64,000 nt of DNA from Bacillus benzoevorans (GCF_014207535.1 NZ_JACHGK010000009.1:1-64000), one strand, 5' to 3'; counted from the stretch's first letter, positions 25,506-34,509 are shown. Numbers and translations: made by a program. The notes: generated by a model not told the origin, from the letters alone.

Positions 25506-26850
25506 TTACAACAGCCTCCAATGCTTCTACAAATTTGTCAATCTCTTCTTTTGAACGTTGTTCTGTAACGGCAATTAGCATTTGATTGTCAAATCCGTAA
25601 TCAATTCCTAAGTCATATCCACTAATGAATCCAGCTTCAAGAAGTTTAGCGTTCACTTCTTTCACTGAACGTGGAAGTTCTACAACAAATTCATTGAAGA
25701 AGGCTGATTTGTTTAATACGTTAAAGCCTTTGCTTTGCAATAACTTCGCCATATAGTCAGCTTTCTCAATATTTTGCTGTGCCATTTCACGAATTCCATT
25801 CTTACCTAATGCTGACATGCAAATAGAAGAGGCCAGTGCATTTAGAGCTTGGTTTGAACAAATATTAGATGTCGCTTTTTCGCGGCGGATATGCTGCTCG
25901 CGAGCTTGTAAAGTTAACACAAATCCGCGTTTTCCTTGATCGTCCTGCGTTTGACCAACAATACGTCCTGGAATTTTACGAAGGTATTTTTGATTAACAG
26001 CAAAATATCCACAATGCGGACCGCCAAAGGACATGGAAATACCAAGCGGCTGCATATCTCCGACAACGATATCTGCACCCAATTTACCAGGTGTTTGTAA
26101 TAGTGCTAATGCAAGCGGGTTTGCACTTACAATGAAAAGAGCACCATTTTCAGCAGCGACAGCTTTGATTTCTCTTAAATCTTCAATAGAACCAAAGAAG
26201 TTTGGATATTGAACAATCACAGCAGCTGTGTCTTTGCCTACTTGTGATTTTAATTGTTCTAAGTCTGTTACATCTGCAGCAAGACTTGCTTCTTCAACTG
26301 AATATCCATGACCTCTTGCCACCGTGTTTAAAATAGCACGTGATTCAGGATGAACAGCCTTTGAAACAACTACTTTTGCACGTTTTGTAGAAGCCACAGC
26401 AAGTGAAGCAGCCTCTGCAAGTGATGTATAGCCATCGTACATGGATGAGTTTGCTGCTTCCATGCCAGTTAATTCACTAACCATTGTTTGGAATTCAAAA
26501 ATGGCTTGTAATTCCCCTTGGCTGATTTCTGGTTGATATGGTGTATAAGCTGTATAAAATTCCGAACGTGAAATCATATGGTCAACAACGCTTGGAATAT
26601 AATGATCATATGTACCCGCGCCTAGAAAAGATGGATACTCCGTTGCATTTACATTTCGCGCAGCAAGCTTGCTCATTTTCTTCATCAAAACAGGTTCTGA
26701 ATCTGCTTCTGGAATAGCTAGTTCACCTTTTAAGCGAAGGTCAGCTGGAATATCTTCGAATAACTCTTCAACAGAAGACATTCCTAGGAAATCTAGCATT
26801 TCCTTTTTATCTTGTTCTGTATCAGGAAGATATCTATAAGTGTTTGTCAT
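25498..26850 (-). CDS. gcvPA: Glycine dehydrogenase (decarboxylating) subunit 1
   Basis: A 450-residue subunit starting MTNTYRYLPDTEQDKKEML, typical of GcvPA; GAGTYDHYIPSVVDHM and the glycine-rich ISMSFGGPHCGYF block are present. ATG 26850 is chosen because the ribosome site AAGGAG lies in the last codons of gcvH, with only one base between the gcvH stop and this start. It pairs with GcvPB as the P protein. Confidence 0.96.
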   Translation of the reverse strand: MTNTYRYLPDTEQDKKEMLDFLGMSSVEELFEDIPADLRLKGELAIPEADSEPVLMKKMSKLAARNVNATEYPSFLGAGTYDHYIPSVVDHMISRSEFYTAYTPYQPEISQGELQAIFEFQTMVSELTGMEAANSSMYDGYTSLAEAASLAVASTKRAKVVVSKAVHPESRAILNTVARGHGYSVEEASLAADVTDLEQLKSQVGKDTAAVIVQYPNFFGSIEDLREIKAVAAENGALFIVSANPLALALLQTPGKLGADIVVGDMQPLGISMSFGGPHCGYFAVNQKYLRKIPGRIVGQTQDDQGKRGFVLTLQAREQHIRREKATSNICSNQALNALASSICMSALGKNGIREMAQQNIEKADYMAKLLQSKGFNVLNKSAFFNEFVVELPRSVKEVNAKLLEAGFISGYDLGIDYGFDNQMLIAVTEQRSKEEIDKFVEALEAVVNG

Positions 26851-26851
26851 C

Positions 26852-27244
26852 TTATTCTTCTCCTTCACTAATAAATGCTTGGTAAGCTTCCTCGTTTAAT
26901 AGTGATTGTAATTCTTCCGGATTAGATAATTCTACTTCTACTAACCATGCTTCATATGGTTTTTCGTTAATTAATTGTGGTTCATCTTCTAACGCTTCAT
27001 TGACACTAACAACTTTACCTGATACAGGAGAAAAGATATCGGAAACCGCTTTAACTGATTCAACAGATCCCATAGTTTCACCAGCAGTTACTTCATCATC
27101 CTCTGCAGGATTCTCAACAAAAACGATGTCTCCTAAAAGGTGTTGTGCATAATCAGAGATTCCGATACGTACGCGATTTCCTTCTAGTTGTAATACCCAC
27201 TCGTGATCTTTACTGTAAACTAAGTTTGCTGTTGCGTTTGTCAT
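26852..27244 (-). CDS. gcvH: Glycine cleavage system H protein
   Basis: A 130-residue lipoyl carrier of standard size. The lipoylated lysine is Lys65 in GSVESVKAVSDIFSPVSG, followed by the conserved GEVV-type hairpin region. It shuttles the aminomethyl intermediate between P, T and L proteins and is the primary substrate of LipM and LipA encoded downstream. It lies within the operon between gcvT and gcvPA, whereas in Bacillus subtilis gcvH is elsewhere. Confidence 0.96.
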   Translation of the reverse strand: MTNATANLVYSKDHEWVLQLEGNRVRIGISDYAQHLLGDIVFVENPAEDDEVTAGETMGSVESVKAVSDIFSPVSGKVVSVNEALEDEPQLINEKPYEAWLVEVELSNPEELQSLLNEEAYQAFISEGEE

Positions 27245-27333
27245 TGTTTTATCTTCCTCTCAATTTTTATATGTATTCAATGGAAAGATGATTGCCCTCA
27301 CATAGTCATGTTCAGGCAATCCCTCCAATAGAA

Positions 27334-27380
27334 TCTTAATCTTAAATCTTAATCTTAAATCTTAAATCTTAAATCTTAAA
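27334..27380. repeat. 7-bp microsatellite (AAATCTT)n between gcvT and gcvH
   Basis: About seven tandem units of AATCTTA, two of them shortened by one or two bases, fill most of the 144-bp gap directly behind the gcvT stop. Unit number could vary by slippage and change the spacing inside the operon transcript. Confidence 0.9.
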
Positions 27381-27388
27381 TTCTAGTA

Positions 27389-28501
27389 TTAACCCCTTTT
27401 ATAGAAAGGTGCTTTTACAACAACTGCGTCAATCATTTTATTGCGGATTTCAAGTTTTAGCTCTGTTCCTAATTCAGCATATTCTGCTGATACTAATGCA
27501 AGTCCTAAGCTTTTCTTTAAAGTTGGAGATTGTGTGCCTGAAGTAATTTCGCCAATTTCCACTCCATCAGCTGAGAACACTTTGTAACCATGACGAGGAA
27601 TACCTCTTCCTGTTACTTCAACCCCAACGATTTTGCGTTTTAATCCTTCTGCTTTTTGCTTTACAAGTGCTTCTTTTCCAATAAAGTCACTTTCTTTTTT
27701 CAATTTTACGGCAAAAGCGATTCCGCCTTCCAACGGACCGATGTCGCTGGAAAGTTCTTGACCGTAAAGATTTAGGCGTGCTTCAAAGCGAAGCGTATCG
27801 CGTGCACCAAGTCCAATTGGCTTTAAGCCATCTTCCTTGCCAGCTTCAAGAAGTTTGTCCCAAAGGGCTACTACTTTATCGTTTGCTAAATAAAGTTCAA
27901 ATCCGTCCTCACCTGTGTAACCTGTACGAGATACAAGAATGTCAGTAATTCCAGCGACAGTTGCATGTTGAGCAAAGCAGAAAGAGCCGATTTGGCTTAG
28001 GTCTGTATCTGTTAACTTTTGTAAAATGGCTTCAGCTTTCGGACCTTGGAGGGCAAGCTGTGACACCTCACCTGAAATATTTTGCAGCTTCACATCGCCT
28101 TTTACATTTTGCTGCATCCAAGCGTAATCTTTATCAATGTTAGCTGCATTAATGACTAGCAAGTACTTTTCATCCTCTAACTTATAGACAAGCAAGTCAT
28201 CGACAGTACCACCGTCTGGGTAACACATTGCTGAATATTGTGCTTGGTTGATTTCTACCTTTGTTACATCGTTTGTAACAAGATAATTAACAAAGTTCAA
28301 TGCATCTTTTCCTTCAGCGATTACTTCACCCATATGGGATACATCAAAGAGTCCTGCAGCAGTTCGAACAGTTTCATGCTCTTCGATAATGCCTGAAAAC
28401 TGAACTGGAAGCTCCCAGCCGCCAAAATCAATGACTTTTGCTCCAAATTTTTGGTAAGATTCAAAAAGCGGTGTTCTTTTTAACATAGTTTCTACGCTCA
28501 T
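27389..28501 (-). CDS. gcvT: Aminomethyltransferase (glycine cleavage T protein)
   Basis: A 370-residue protein beginning MSVETMLKRTPLFESY, with the folate-binding GLFDVSHMGEV near 45 and the C-terminal GCV_T barrel domain (GIPRHGYKVF, EITSGTQSPTLKKSLGLALV). It releases ammonia and transfers the methylene group to tetrahydrofolate. Start chosen at 28501 with GGAGG 8 bp upstream; the frame extends 70 codons further but that part overlaps the sdaA remnant in another frame and is not conserved. Confidence 0.96.
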   Translation of the reverse strand: MSVETMLKRTPLFESYQKFGAKVIDFGGWELPVQFSGIIEEHETVRTAAGLFDVSHMGEVIAEGKDALNFVNYLVTNDVTKVEINQAQYSAMCYPDGGTVDDLLVYKLEDEKYLLVINAANIDKDYAWMQQNVKGDVKLQNISGEVSQLALQGPKAEAILQKLTDTDLSQIGSFCFAQHATVAGITDILVSRTGYTGEDGFELYLANDKVVALWDKLLEAGKEDGLKPIGLGARDTLRFEARLNLYGQELSSDIGPLEGGIAFAVKLKKESDFIGKEALVKQKAEGLKRKIVGVEVTGRGIPRHGYKVFSADGVEIGEITSGTQSPTLKKSLGLALVSAEYAELGTELKLEIRNKMIDAVVVKAPFYKRG

Positions 28502-28544
28502 TGTTACGCCTCCGATTATGATTTCCTGCAAAATAATTCTTCTT

Positions 28545-28854
28545 TCACCTTTTACCTGTTTCGGTAATGGCAAGACCTCCAAGTGCAGTCTCCTTAAGAG
28601 TCCTCGGCATTTCTTTACCTGCCTTATACATCGCTTCAATGACTTCATAGCATGGGATTCTGCTTGCCACTCCAGCAGTTGGAGCGGCAAGCAGAGCTCC
28701 CATTCGTGCATTGCTTTCAGATGCAGCTAAGGAAAAGGTCATGGCATCTCCAATATAACTTTCAGAGAGTCCCTTGCCCTTTTTGATATATTTATAAAAC
28801 TTCACGGTATCTCCACCGGAAATTCCACTTGGTGCTGTTAAGCAGTCAGTTGTA
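28545..28854 (-). pseudogene. sdaA: L-serine dehydratase alpha-chain remnant with an internal deletion
   Basis: The reading frame from about 28854 encodes LTAPSGISGGDTVKFYKY, then YIKKGKGLSES and SNARMGALLAAPTAG, all from the middle of SdaA alpha chains; it then jumps at AG to SRIPCYEVIEAMYKAGKEM...GGLAITETGKR, the extreme C-terminus. About 130 residues holding the catalytic and iron-sulfur region, the N-terminus and the last few residues are missing. GTG 28805 could open an 86-residue frame but the product could not be an active dehydratase. It lies between glyA and gcvT, suggesting that the operon once converted glycine through serine to pyruvate. Confidence 0.85.
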
Positions 28855-28887
28855 CCGATGCAACGGCTTCATCGTTAGTACTTTGTT

Positions 28888-30141
28888 TTATACTAGAACT
28901 GGCTGTTGTTGGTATAATGGAAATGAATCACAAATGGCTTTCGTTGTTTCTTTTGCTTGTTCAATAACGGCTTTGTCTCCTTTACTCTTAAGCACAGATG
29001 CAATGACTCCGCCGATTTTCACCATTTCTTCCTTCTTCATGCCGCGGGTGGTTAAAGCCGCTGTGCCCATACGGATACCGCTTGTTACAAATGGGCTTTG
29101 CGGATCAAATGGGATCGTGTTTTTATTGACCGTAATTCCCGCTTCTTCTAATAATTTTTCAGCTTCTTTTCCAGTTAAATCCCATGGACGAAGATCTAAG
29201 AGGACAATATGATTATCCGTACCGCCGGAGACAAGGGTGGCACCTTCTTTTATTAAAGTATCGCCAAGCGTCGAAGCGTTTTCGATGACTTGCTTAGCAT
29301 ATTCTTTAAAACTTGGCTGCAGTGCTTCATTAAATGCCACCGCTTTAGCTGCAATGATGTGCATTAACGGCCCGCCCTGAATTCCCGGGAATACAGACTT
29401 ATTAATCGCTTTAGCAATCTCTTCATCGTTTGTTAAAATGATTCCGCCGCGCGGTCCCCGCAGTGTCTTATGCGTTGTGCTTGTTACAACATCTGCATAA
29501 GGAATTGGTGATGGATGAAGACCAGCTGCAACAAGTCCGGCAATATGAGCCATATCGACCATAAGTTTTGCTCCAACTTGATCAGCAATTTCTCTAAAAC
29601 GAGCGAAGTCAATCACTCTTGGATAAGCACTTGCACCGGCAATAATCAATTTTGGTTTTTCTTTTTTTGCAATCGCCTCTAGCTCATCGTAATCAATTAA
29701 TTGAGTATCTTCTCTTACACCATAGGACACAATCTCAAACCATTTTCCTGAAACGCTTACAGGACTTCCGTGAGTTAAGTGGCCGCCTTGTGAAAGGTTC
29801 ATCCCCATCACTTTATCGCCAGGCTGAAGCAATGCGAAGAATACAGCGAAATTAGCTGTTGCACCTGAGTGCGGTTGAACATTCGCATATTTCACGTCAA
29901 ACAGCTTTGTTAAACGTGCAATTGCTTCCTGTTCTGCTACATCCACGAACTCGCATCCCCCATAATAGCGCTTTCCTGGATAGCCTTCTGCATATTTATT
30001 TGTCATCACACTGCCCATTGCCTCTAGAACATCTTCGCTGACGAAGTTTTCTGATGCAATTAACTCTAATGTTGAAAGCTGCCGCTTTCGCTCCTTCTCA
30101 ATCGCCTCAAAAATGGCTGAATCATTTTGTCTCAAACTCAT
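28888..30141 (-). CDS. glyA: Serine hydroxymethyltransferase
   Basis: A 417-residue PLP enzyme of family length, with the substrate loop AEGYPGKRYYGG and PLP lysine Lys225 in TSTTHKTLRGPRGG. It condenses glycine with methylene-tetrahydrofolate from the GcvT reaction to make serine. It is the first gene after the tandem glycine riboswitch, so it should be induced with the cleavage genes. As most Bacillaceae have a housekeeping glyA elsewhere, this may be a second copy dedicated to glycine catabolism; that needs the rest of the genome. Confidence 0.95.
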   Translation of the reverse strand: MSLRQNDSAIFEAIEKERKRQLSTLELIASENFVSEDVLEAMGSVMTNKYAEGYPGKRYYGGCEFVDVAEQEAIARLTKLFDVKYANVQPHSGATANFAVFFALLQPGDKVMGMNLSQGGHLTHGSPVSVSGKWFEIVSYGVREDTQLIDYDELEAIAKKEKPKLIIAGASAYPRVIDFARFREIADQVGAKLMVDMAHIAGLVAAGLHPSPIPYADVVTSTTHKTLRGPRGGIILTNDEEIAKAINKSVFPGIQGGPLMHIIAAKAVAFNEALQPSFKEYAKQVIENASTLGDTLIKEGATLVSGGTDNHIVLLDLRPWDLTGKEAEKLLEEAGITVNKNTIPFDPQSPFVTSGIRMGTAALTTRGMKKEEMVKIGGVIASVLKSKGDKAVIEQAKETTKAICDSFPLYQQQPVLV

Positions 30142-30288
30142 GTTTTCTCCCCCAATTCGTTTTGTTACAGGCTTTTGTCTCTACAAAACAATCACTTGCA
30201 GTTAGATAAAACGCCTTTTTGTGCTACTAACCTGCTTTTCTCGGGAAAACTGTTTAAAACAGAATAATCCACCGCCTTTTTTGCACGC

Positions 30289-30345
30289 AAAAAAGGACAG
30301 AAAAGGGTAAACGTAGCCGTTTATTTACCCTTCTCTGTCCTTTTT
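30289..30345 (-). terminator. Expression-platform terminator of the glyA riboswitch
   Basis: AGGACAG and the downstream CTGTCCT, extended through GGGTAAA / TTTACCC, form a long stem ending in T6 on the minus strand. Its first strand overlaps the end of aptamer 2. Confidence 0.9.
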
Positions 30346-30531
30346 ACCTGAGAGATTAGCTCCATTATTCATAGAACCTTCCCCTTTGGTGGTGTAATAT
30401 GTATATACACTCTCTCCAGAGGCGCGTCCGATTGTAGTTCCATCTACCTGAGAGATTTGTTCCAAGGGTCTTTTTGAAACTTGCTCCTTCGGTGGCGTGT
30501 AACTTAATGCACTCTCCCACAACCGTCATCC
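30333..30531 (-). ncRNA. Tandem glycine riboswitch upstream of glyA-gcv operon
   Basis: On the minus strand, aptamer 1 has GGGAGAGTG ... CGCCACCGAAGGAGCAA ... ATCTCTCAGGTAGATGGAAC (about 30531-30438) and aptamer 2 has GGAGAGAGTG ... CACCACCAAAGGGGAAGG ... ATCTCTCAGGTAAAAAGGAC (about 30420-30333). The terminator overlap predicts a glycine-induced on-switch. A 65-codon frame through this RNA (30325-30522) is not a gene. Confidence 0.92.
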
Positions 30532-30556
30532 GCTCATATTTAATTTTGATATTCTT

Positions 30557-30585
30557 AGGATATTGGGTCTATGGGAATTTGTCAA
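30557..30585 (-). promoter_or_regulatory. Promoter of the glyA-gcv riboswitch transcript
   Basis: Minus strand TTGACA, 17 bp, TATCCT; same architecture as the promoter at 17330-17358. Confidence 0.65.
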
Positions 30586-30604
30586 TCTTTATTCACAGAT
30601 TTTT

Positions 30605-30618
30605 TTAAAGCGCTTACC
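30605..30618. promoter_or_regulatory. cre-like box upstream of the glyA promoter
   Basis: TTAAAGCGCTTACC matches the cre consensus at 12 of 14 positions, centred about 60 bp upstream of the expected start. Confidence 0.35.
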
Positions 30619-30912
30619 TGTGAAATTATTCCAAAGTAATCAAACCCGTGATATTACAAGCATCGAATCGAACTAGTGTGAATTAAATCATAGCATTTAT
30701 TTTTGTATGCTAGTATTATTATTAGATACGAAAGCGATTACATTTAACCTTAAGGGAGCCAAAAAATGTAAATAAGGGGTGCGATTCGAAAAATGGGAAT
30801 TCCTTAATATTTAATCATCACAGTGCTCATCTATCATGGGTTTGAAACATGAATAGGAGCCTCCAGAAATCGGAAAAACCTCTTGCTGGACAGCCCCTGC
30901 TATTGAATTCTT
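30619..30912. other. Spacer with a second cre-like box and a start-stop mini-frame
   Basis: CGAAAGCGATTACA (30729-30742) matches cre at 13 of 14 positions. Just downstream, GGGAG (30754-30758) is followed by ATG TAA (30766-30771): a ribosome site with an immediate stop. No longer gene follows, so this may be the dead start of a lost plus-strand gene. Confidence 0.4.
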
Positions 30913-32562
30913 TTATTTAAACTCTTCCTCCAGCGCTTTAGCTAGGAAGACGCTGAATTCTACTCTTGTAATATATTGATTTGGACGGAAACTGCCGTCG
31001 CTGAAGCCGCTGGTGATGTTTTCCGCGGCCATGCTGTTGATAGCATTGTAATAATGCTTGCTGCCTGGAACGTCATTAAAATAAGCTGTGCTTGTATCAG
31101 CGAAGCCGAAGGCATTTTTCAAAATAATGGCGACGTCTCCTCTAATAATATTGCTGCCAGGTCTAAAAGTTCCATCTGTGAAGCCGTTAATCACACCCTG
31201 GTCCGTCGCACTTTTTACATATCCTGACGCAAATGAGCTGGCTGGTACATCCGAGAATCTGGTTTGCGTTTTCGTCCCGTCCAATCCTTTGGCACGTCCC
31301 AGCATCGCTACTGCTTCCGCTCTTGTCACTGGAGCATTCGGATGGAAACCGCCATCACCATATCCACTCACAATGCCATGCCGATAAAGATAGAGGATTT
31401 CGTCCGAGTACCAGGTATTATCTTTCAAATCAATAAATAGATCGGCTTGTTCACTGGATGGAGGCTGAATCAAGCCGTAGCCATACTGAGCGTCCTTGCC
31501 GGCATCGCCTAAATCATATGCCGCACGCTCCATATGACCCCGAATCTGCTGATTGTTCAAACTTGGATACTCTTCCTTATATAATGCCGCAATCCCCGTT
31601 ACAAACGGAGCTGCCATGCTTGTACCGTATGTGTAGGCATATTGCGCATCAGACCCGCCGATAGTTGTACTCAAAATGTTCTCACCCGGTGCGGCAAAAT
31701 CTAAATTCGAACCATAGTAGGAAAAGACTGAACGTCTTAGTTTTTCATCAACAGAACCGACTGCGAGCACGGTATTGTAGCGTGCCGGATATAATACATC
31801 TGTGATATTGATTCGCGGATCAAGGGCATTTCCCGAAGCTGCTACAATCAAAATCCCCTTGTTGTAGGCTGCTTGAAGTGTTGATTCAAGTAAACTGGTC
31901 CCCGATGGAGACGTAAAGCTTAAATTAATAATATCTAGATCATGGTCAATCGCCCAGTTAATACCCGCGATGACATCTGAAATATTCCCTTTTCCTAAAT
32001 TATCCAATGTTTTAATTGAATAAAGTTCAGCGTCGGGTGCAACACCGACTGCTCCAAAATCATTATCAAGTGCAGCGATAATTCCCGCCACCTCTGAACC
32101 ATGACCTGCATCATCATTGTATGATGGGTTTCCCGGCACAAAGGAAACTCCCCCTGCAACGCGCAGGTCGGGATGATTCAAATTGATACCTGTATCAATA
32201 ATTCCGATTTTCACACCTTTACCTGTTAAACCGTAGTACTGCTCACGCGATTCCGGTATGTTAACAGCCTGATATCCCCAACTGGCATTCTGGACACTGG
32301 TTTTGACAACCGAATCCTTTTCAATCCGCAGAACATCCGGCTGCGCGGCCAATTTATCCTTCACGGATGCAGGAATGGTCACGGATGCAGCATGATATTC
32401 AGGAAAAAGGTGATGAATTTCAATCGTGTTCTCTTCAAGCAGTTTCTCGTTGATTTCCTTGTTAAACGTGATGATGACACGTTCAGACGGCTCTTCCGCA
32501 CTTACTTGAAAAGGAACAATTAGTAAAAAAAGAAATAGAATGGCCATGATGTATTTTCTCAT
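30913..32562 (-). CDS. SLH-anchored subtilisin-like serine protease (S8)
   Basis: A 549-residue exported protease: signal peptide 1-22, an inhibitor I9-like propeptide about 27-90, a subtilase domain about 110-355 with catalytic Asp123 (IIDTGINLNHPD), His154 (GHGSEVAG) and Ser315 (GTSMAAPF), then three SLH repeats to the end (VTRAEAVAML, IIRGDVAII, ITRVEFSVFL). The domain order, protease first and SLH last, is the reverse of the glucosaminidases to the left. It should process or shed surface proteins while attached to wall polysaccharide. It is a single transcription unit; GAAGGGG precedes the ATG. Confidence 0.9.
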   Translation of the reverse strand: MRKYIMAILFLFLLIVPFQVSAEEPSERVIITFNKEINEKLLEENTIEIHHLFPEYHAASVTIPASVKDKLAAQPDVLRIEKDSVVKTSVQNASWGYQAVNIPESREQYYGLTGKGVKIGIIDTGINLNHPDLRVAGGVSFVPGNPSYNDDAGHGSEVAGIIAALDNDFGAVGVAPDAELYSIKTLDNLGKGNISDVIAGINWAIDHDLDIINLSFTSPSGTSLLESTLQAAYNKGILIVAASGNALDPRINITDVLYPARYNTVLAVGSVDEKLRRSVFSYYGSNLDFAAPGENILSTTIGGSDAQYAYTYGTSMAAPFVTGIAALYKEEYPSLNNQQIRGHMERAAYDLGDAGKDAQYGYGLIQPPSSEQADLFIDLKDNTWYSDEILYLYRHGIVSGYGDGGFHPNAPVTRAEAVAMLGRAKGLDGTKTQTRFSDVPASSFASGYVKSATDQGVINGFTDGTFRPGSNIIRGDVAIILKNAFGFADTSTAYFNDVPGSKHYYNAINSMAAENITSGFSDGSFRPNQYITRVEFSVFLAKALEEEFK

Positions 32563-32893
32563 TAAAATTCCCCTTCACGATTAAACCCTGTGTGATATGC
32601 AACGATTCTATTAAGCTCTTGTCCATCTCTGAGCATGGCTTATTTCTTGGATGACTGTTTTGATTCACCTCCAAAGAATATACAAAACTATGGATGAAAA
32701 TAGAGAAAATTGCAAATAAAATTACTATTATACGAGTAATATCATTCAATCACCACGAGTTTACAAGATCAACCATCCAATCAAATATTTATGTAACCCT
32801 TTGCAAGTAATTGGAAAGTTAATTCTATTATATCATCATGGTACAGGATTCGGATAAGGATTTACAAATAAACCTTTGTAGACAATTTTTTGT
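32563..32893. other. Intergenic region upstream of the SLH subtilase
   Basis: About 330 bp, AT-rich. A minus-strand frame opening at 32749 runs into the protease gene in another frame and is not supported by a ribosome site or homology. Confidence 0.4.
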
Positions 32894-32936
32894 AAAAAAA
32901 TAAGAAACAGGCGCTAAAACCCGTTTCTTATTTTGC
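32894..32936 (-). terminator. Terminator of the SLH amidase gene
   Basis: AAATAAGAAAC and GTTTCTTATTT form a stem closed by CC/GG pairs; T7 follows on the minus strand. Confidence 0.8.
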
Positions 32937-32943
32937 AAAATGA

Positions 32944-34386
32944 TTATTTATTATAATAATTGTAGATTCCTTGATAAACTGCCTGGGCATAGATGTCATG
33001 GAATTCCGGCGATGCTAGTTTTGCATAGTCACCAGAGTTCGTGATAAAGCCTAATTCAACAAGGACACTTGGAATATTTTGCTCTCTTACTACGTAGAAA
33101 GCACTGTCCCTTGCCCCGCGGTCATCCATTCCTGCAAATGCTACGAGCTGTTTTTGAATTTCCTGAGCTAATTCTTTGCTTTCGTTTCCATTGGCATTTT
33201 TGGACGTATCATAATAGGTTTCTGCGCCGTCAGCTGAAGCCGAGCCTGCTGAATTGACATGGATGCTGACAAAAAGCTCTGCCTTGTTATCGTAGGCAAT
33301 CTGTGTCCGGTCTCCTAAAAGGAATTGTCTGTTGACATCCCCTGATCTTGTTTGGACAACAGTGGCGCCTGCGGCTTTTAATTTCGCTGATACGCGGTTG
33401 GCCACATCAAGAGTGATGTCCTTTTCCTTCAGATTACCGTAGCTTGTTCCTTGGTCTAAGATGCCTTTATCACTAAGTCCGCCGTGACCCGGGTCCACTA
33501 CAATAATGCGGTTTTGCAGCGGATTGCCGTTCGTATTTTTTAATTTTAAATACGTCTTATGTACATAACCGGTTTGGTTATTGTAGTTAATTTGGACCCA
33601 ATAACCGGAAAAGCTATACACGGATACAACGGCGCCTTCGCCAAGAGTTCCGATGACAGGAGCCGAGTTGCTTGCACTTGAACGTACATTTAGTGAAGCT
33701 ACTGTTACCTCTCCAACCACGGCTGTATCACCGCTTGGAGCGGGTGCTGGTGCAGGTGCAGGTGCCGGAGCTGCCACACGGAAGTCATCATTTAATCCTC
33801 TTGCTACAAACACAGCAAAGTCCTGACGGGTTACGGAATCCTTAGGCTGGAATGTGCCATCTGCATATCCGGAAGCTAAGCCCGCTGTGGCAATGGTATT
33901 AATGGCATCATATTGAAGGCCTGATTGCGGGATATCGGTGAAATAAACCTCACCTTTCTCTGTCAGTTGAAATGCTCTTTGCAAGAGAAGGGCCATTTGC
34001 CCGCGGGTAATAGGTTCTGCAGGGCGAAATGTTCCATCACTGTATCCATTAATGATTCCTTTTTGTACAGCGGATGCAATATAGCCTGATGCCGCCGAGT
34101 TTACCGCCACATCCTTGAATGGAGTCGTTCTTTGCCAGCCGATCAAGTTCAATGCCTTGCCCAGCATAATCGCTGCCTCCGCACGAGTCACTGCCTGCTT
34201 AGGGCGGAACGTACCATCACTATATCCGTTGATGATGTCCTTATTCATTAAGTAATTGATTTCACTGCTTGCGCTTACTGGTATATCTGATAGTGAAGCC
34301 GCCTGTCCTCTCCCGCCGTTAATGGAAAAGACCATACAAAAGACCGCCAATAAGGCGATCGCCTTTAATCTGATATGTTTCGACAT
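32944..34386 (-). CDS. SLH-anchored N-acetylmuramoyl-L-alanine amidase (Amidase_3)
   Basis: A 480-residue exported hydrolase. Signal peptide 1-29; three SLH repeats about 32-205 (VTRAEAAIML, ITRGQMALLL, VTRQDFAVFV); an alanine-proline linker; an SH3_3 domain about 222-283 (ASLNVRSSASNSAPVIGTL); and an amidase domain about 292-478 with the zinc ligands His in DPGHGG, Glu in NLKEKD and His in SIHVNSA, plus catalytic Glu in VELGF. It cleaves the bond between MurNAc and the stem peptide. Monocistronic with its own terminator. Confidence 0.92.
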   Translation of the reverse strand: MSKHIRLKAIALLAVFCMVFSINGGRGQAASLSDIPVSASSEINYLMNKDIINGYSDGTFRPKQAVTRAEAAIMLGKALNLIGWQRTTPFKDVAVNSAASGYIASAVQKGIINGYSDGTFRPAEPITRGQMALLLQRAFQLTEKGEVYFTDIPQSGLQYDAINTIATAGLASGYADGTFQPKDSVTRQDFAVFVARGLNDDFRVAAPAPAPAPAPAPSGDTAVVGEVTVASLNVRSSASNSAPVIGTLGEGAVVSVYSFSGYWVQINYNNQTGYVHKTYLKLKNTNGNPLQNRIIVVDPGHGGLSDKGILDQGTSYGNLKEKDITLDVANRVSAKLKAAGATVVQTRSGDVNRQFLLGDRTQIAYDNKAELFVSIHVNSAGSASADGAETYYDTSKNANGNESKELAQEIQKQLVAFAGMDDRGARDSAFYVVREQNIPSVLVELGFITNSGDYAKLASPEFHDIYAQAVYQGIYNYYNK

Positions 34387-34509
34387 AATCTATTAAATTC
34401 CCCTCCTTTTATAAAATTTTTCAGTCATATTGTACCATATTTTGTCTATTAAATAGATATGTTCAAGAAAGATTTTCATATACTTGTAATATTAGTTATT
34501 GAAATATAA

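Noticed and set aside
30325..30522. 65-codon minus-strand frame
   Set aside because: It lies wholly inside the tandem glycine riboswitch RNA.
32483..32749. 88-codon minus-strand frame with a hydrophobic N-terminus
   Set aside because: It overlaps the start and signal peptide of the SLH subtilase in another frame and has no convincing ribosome site.
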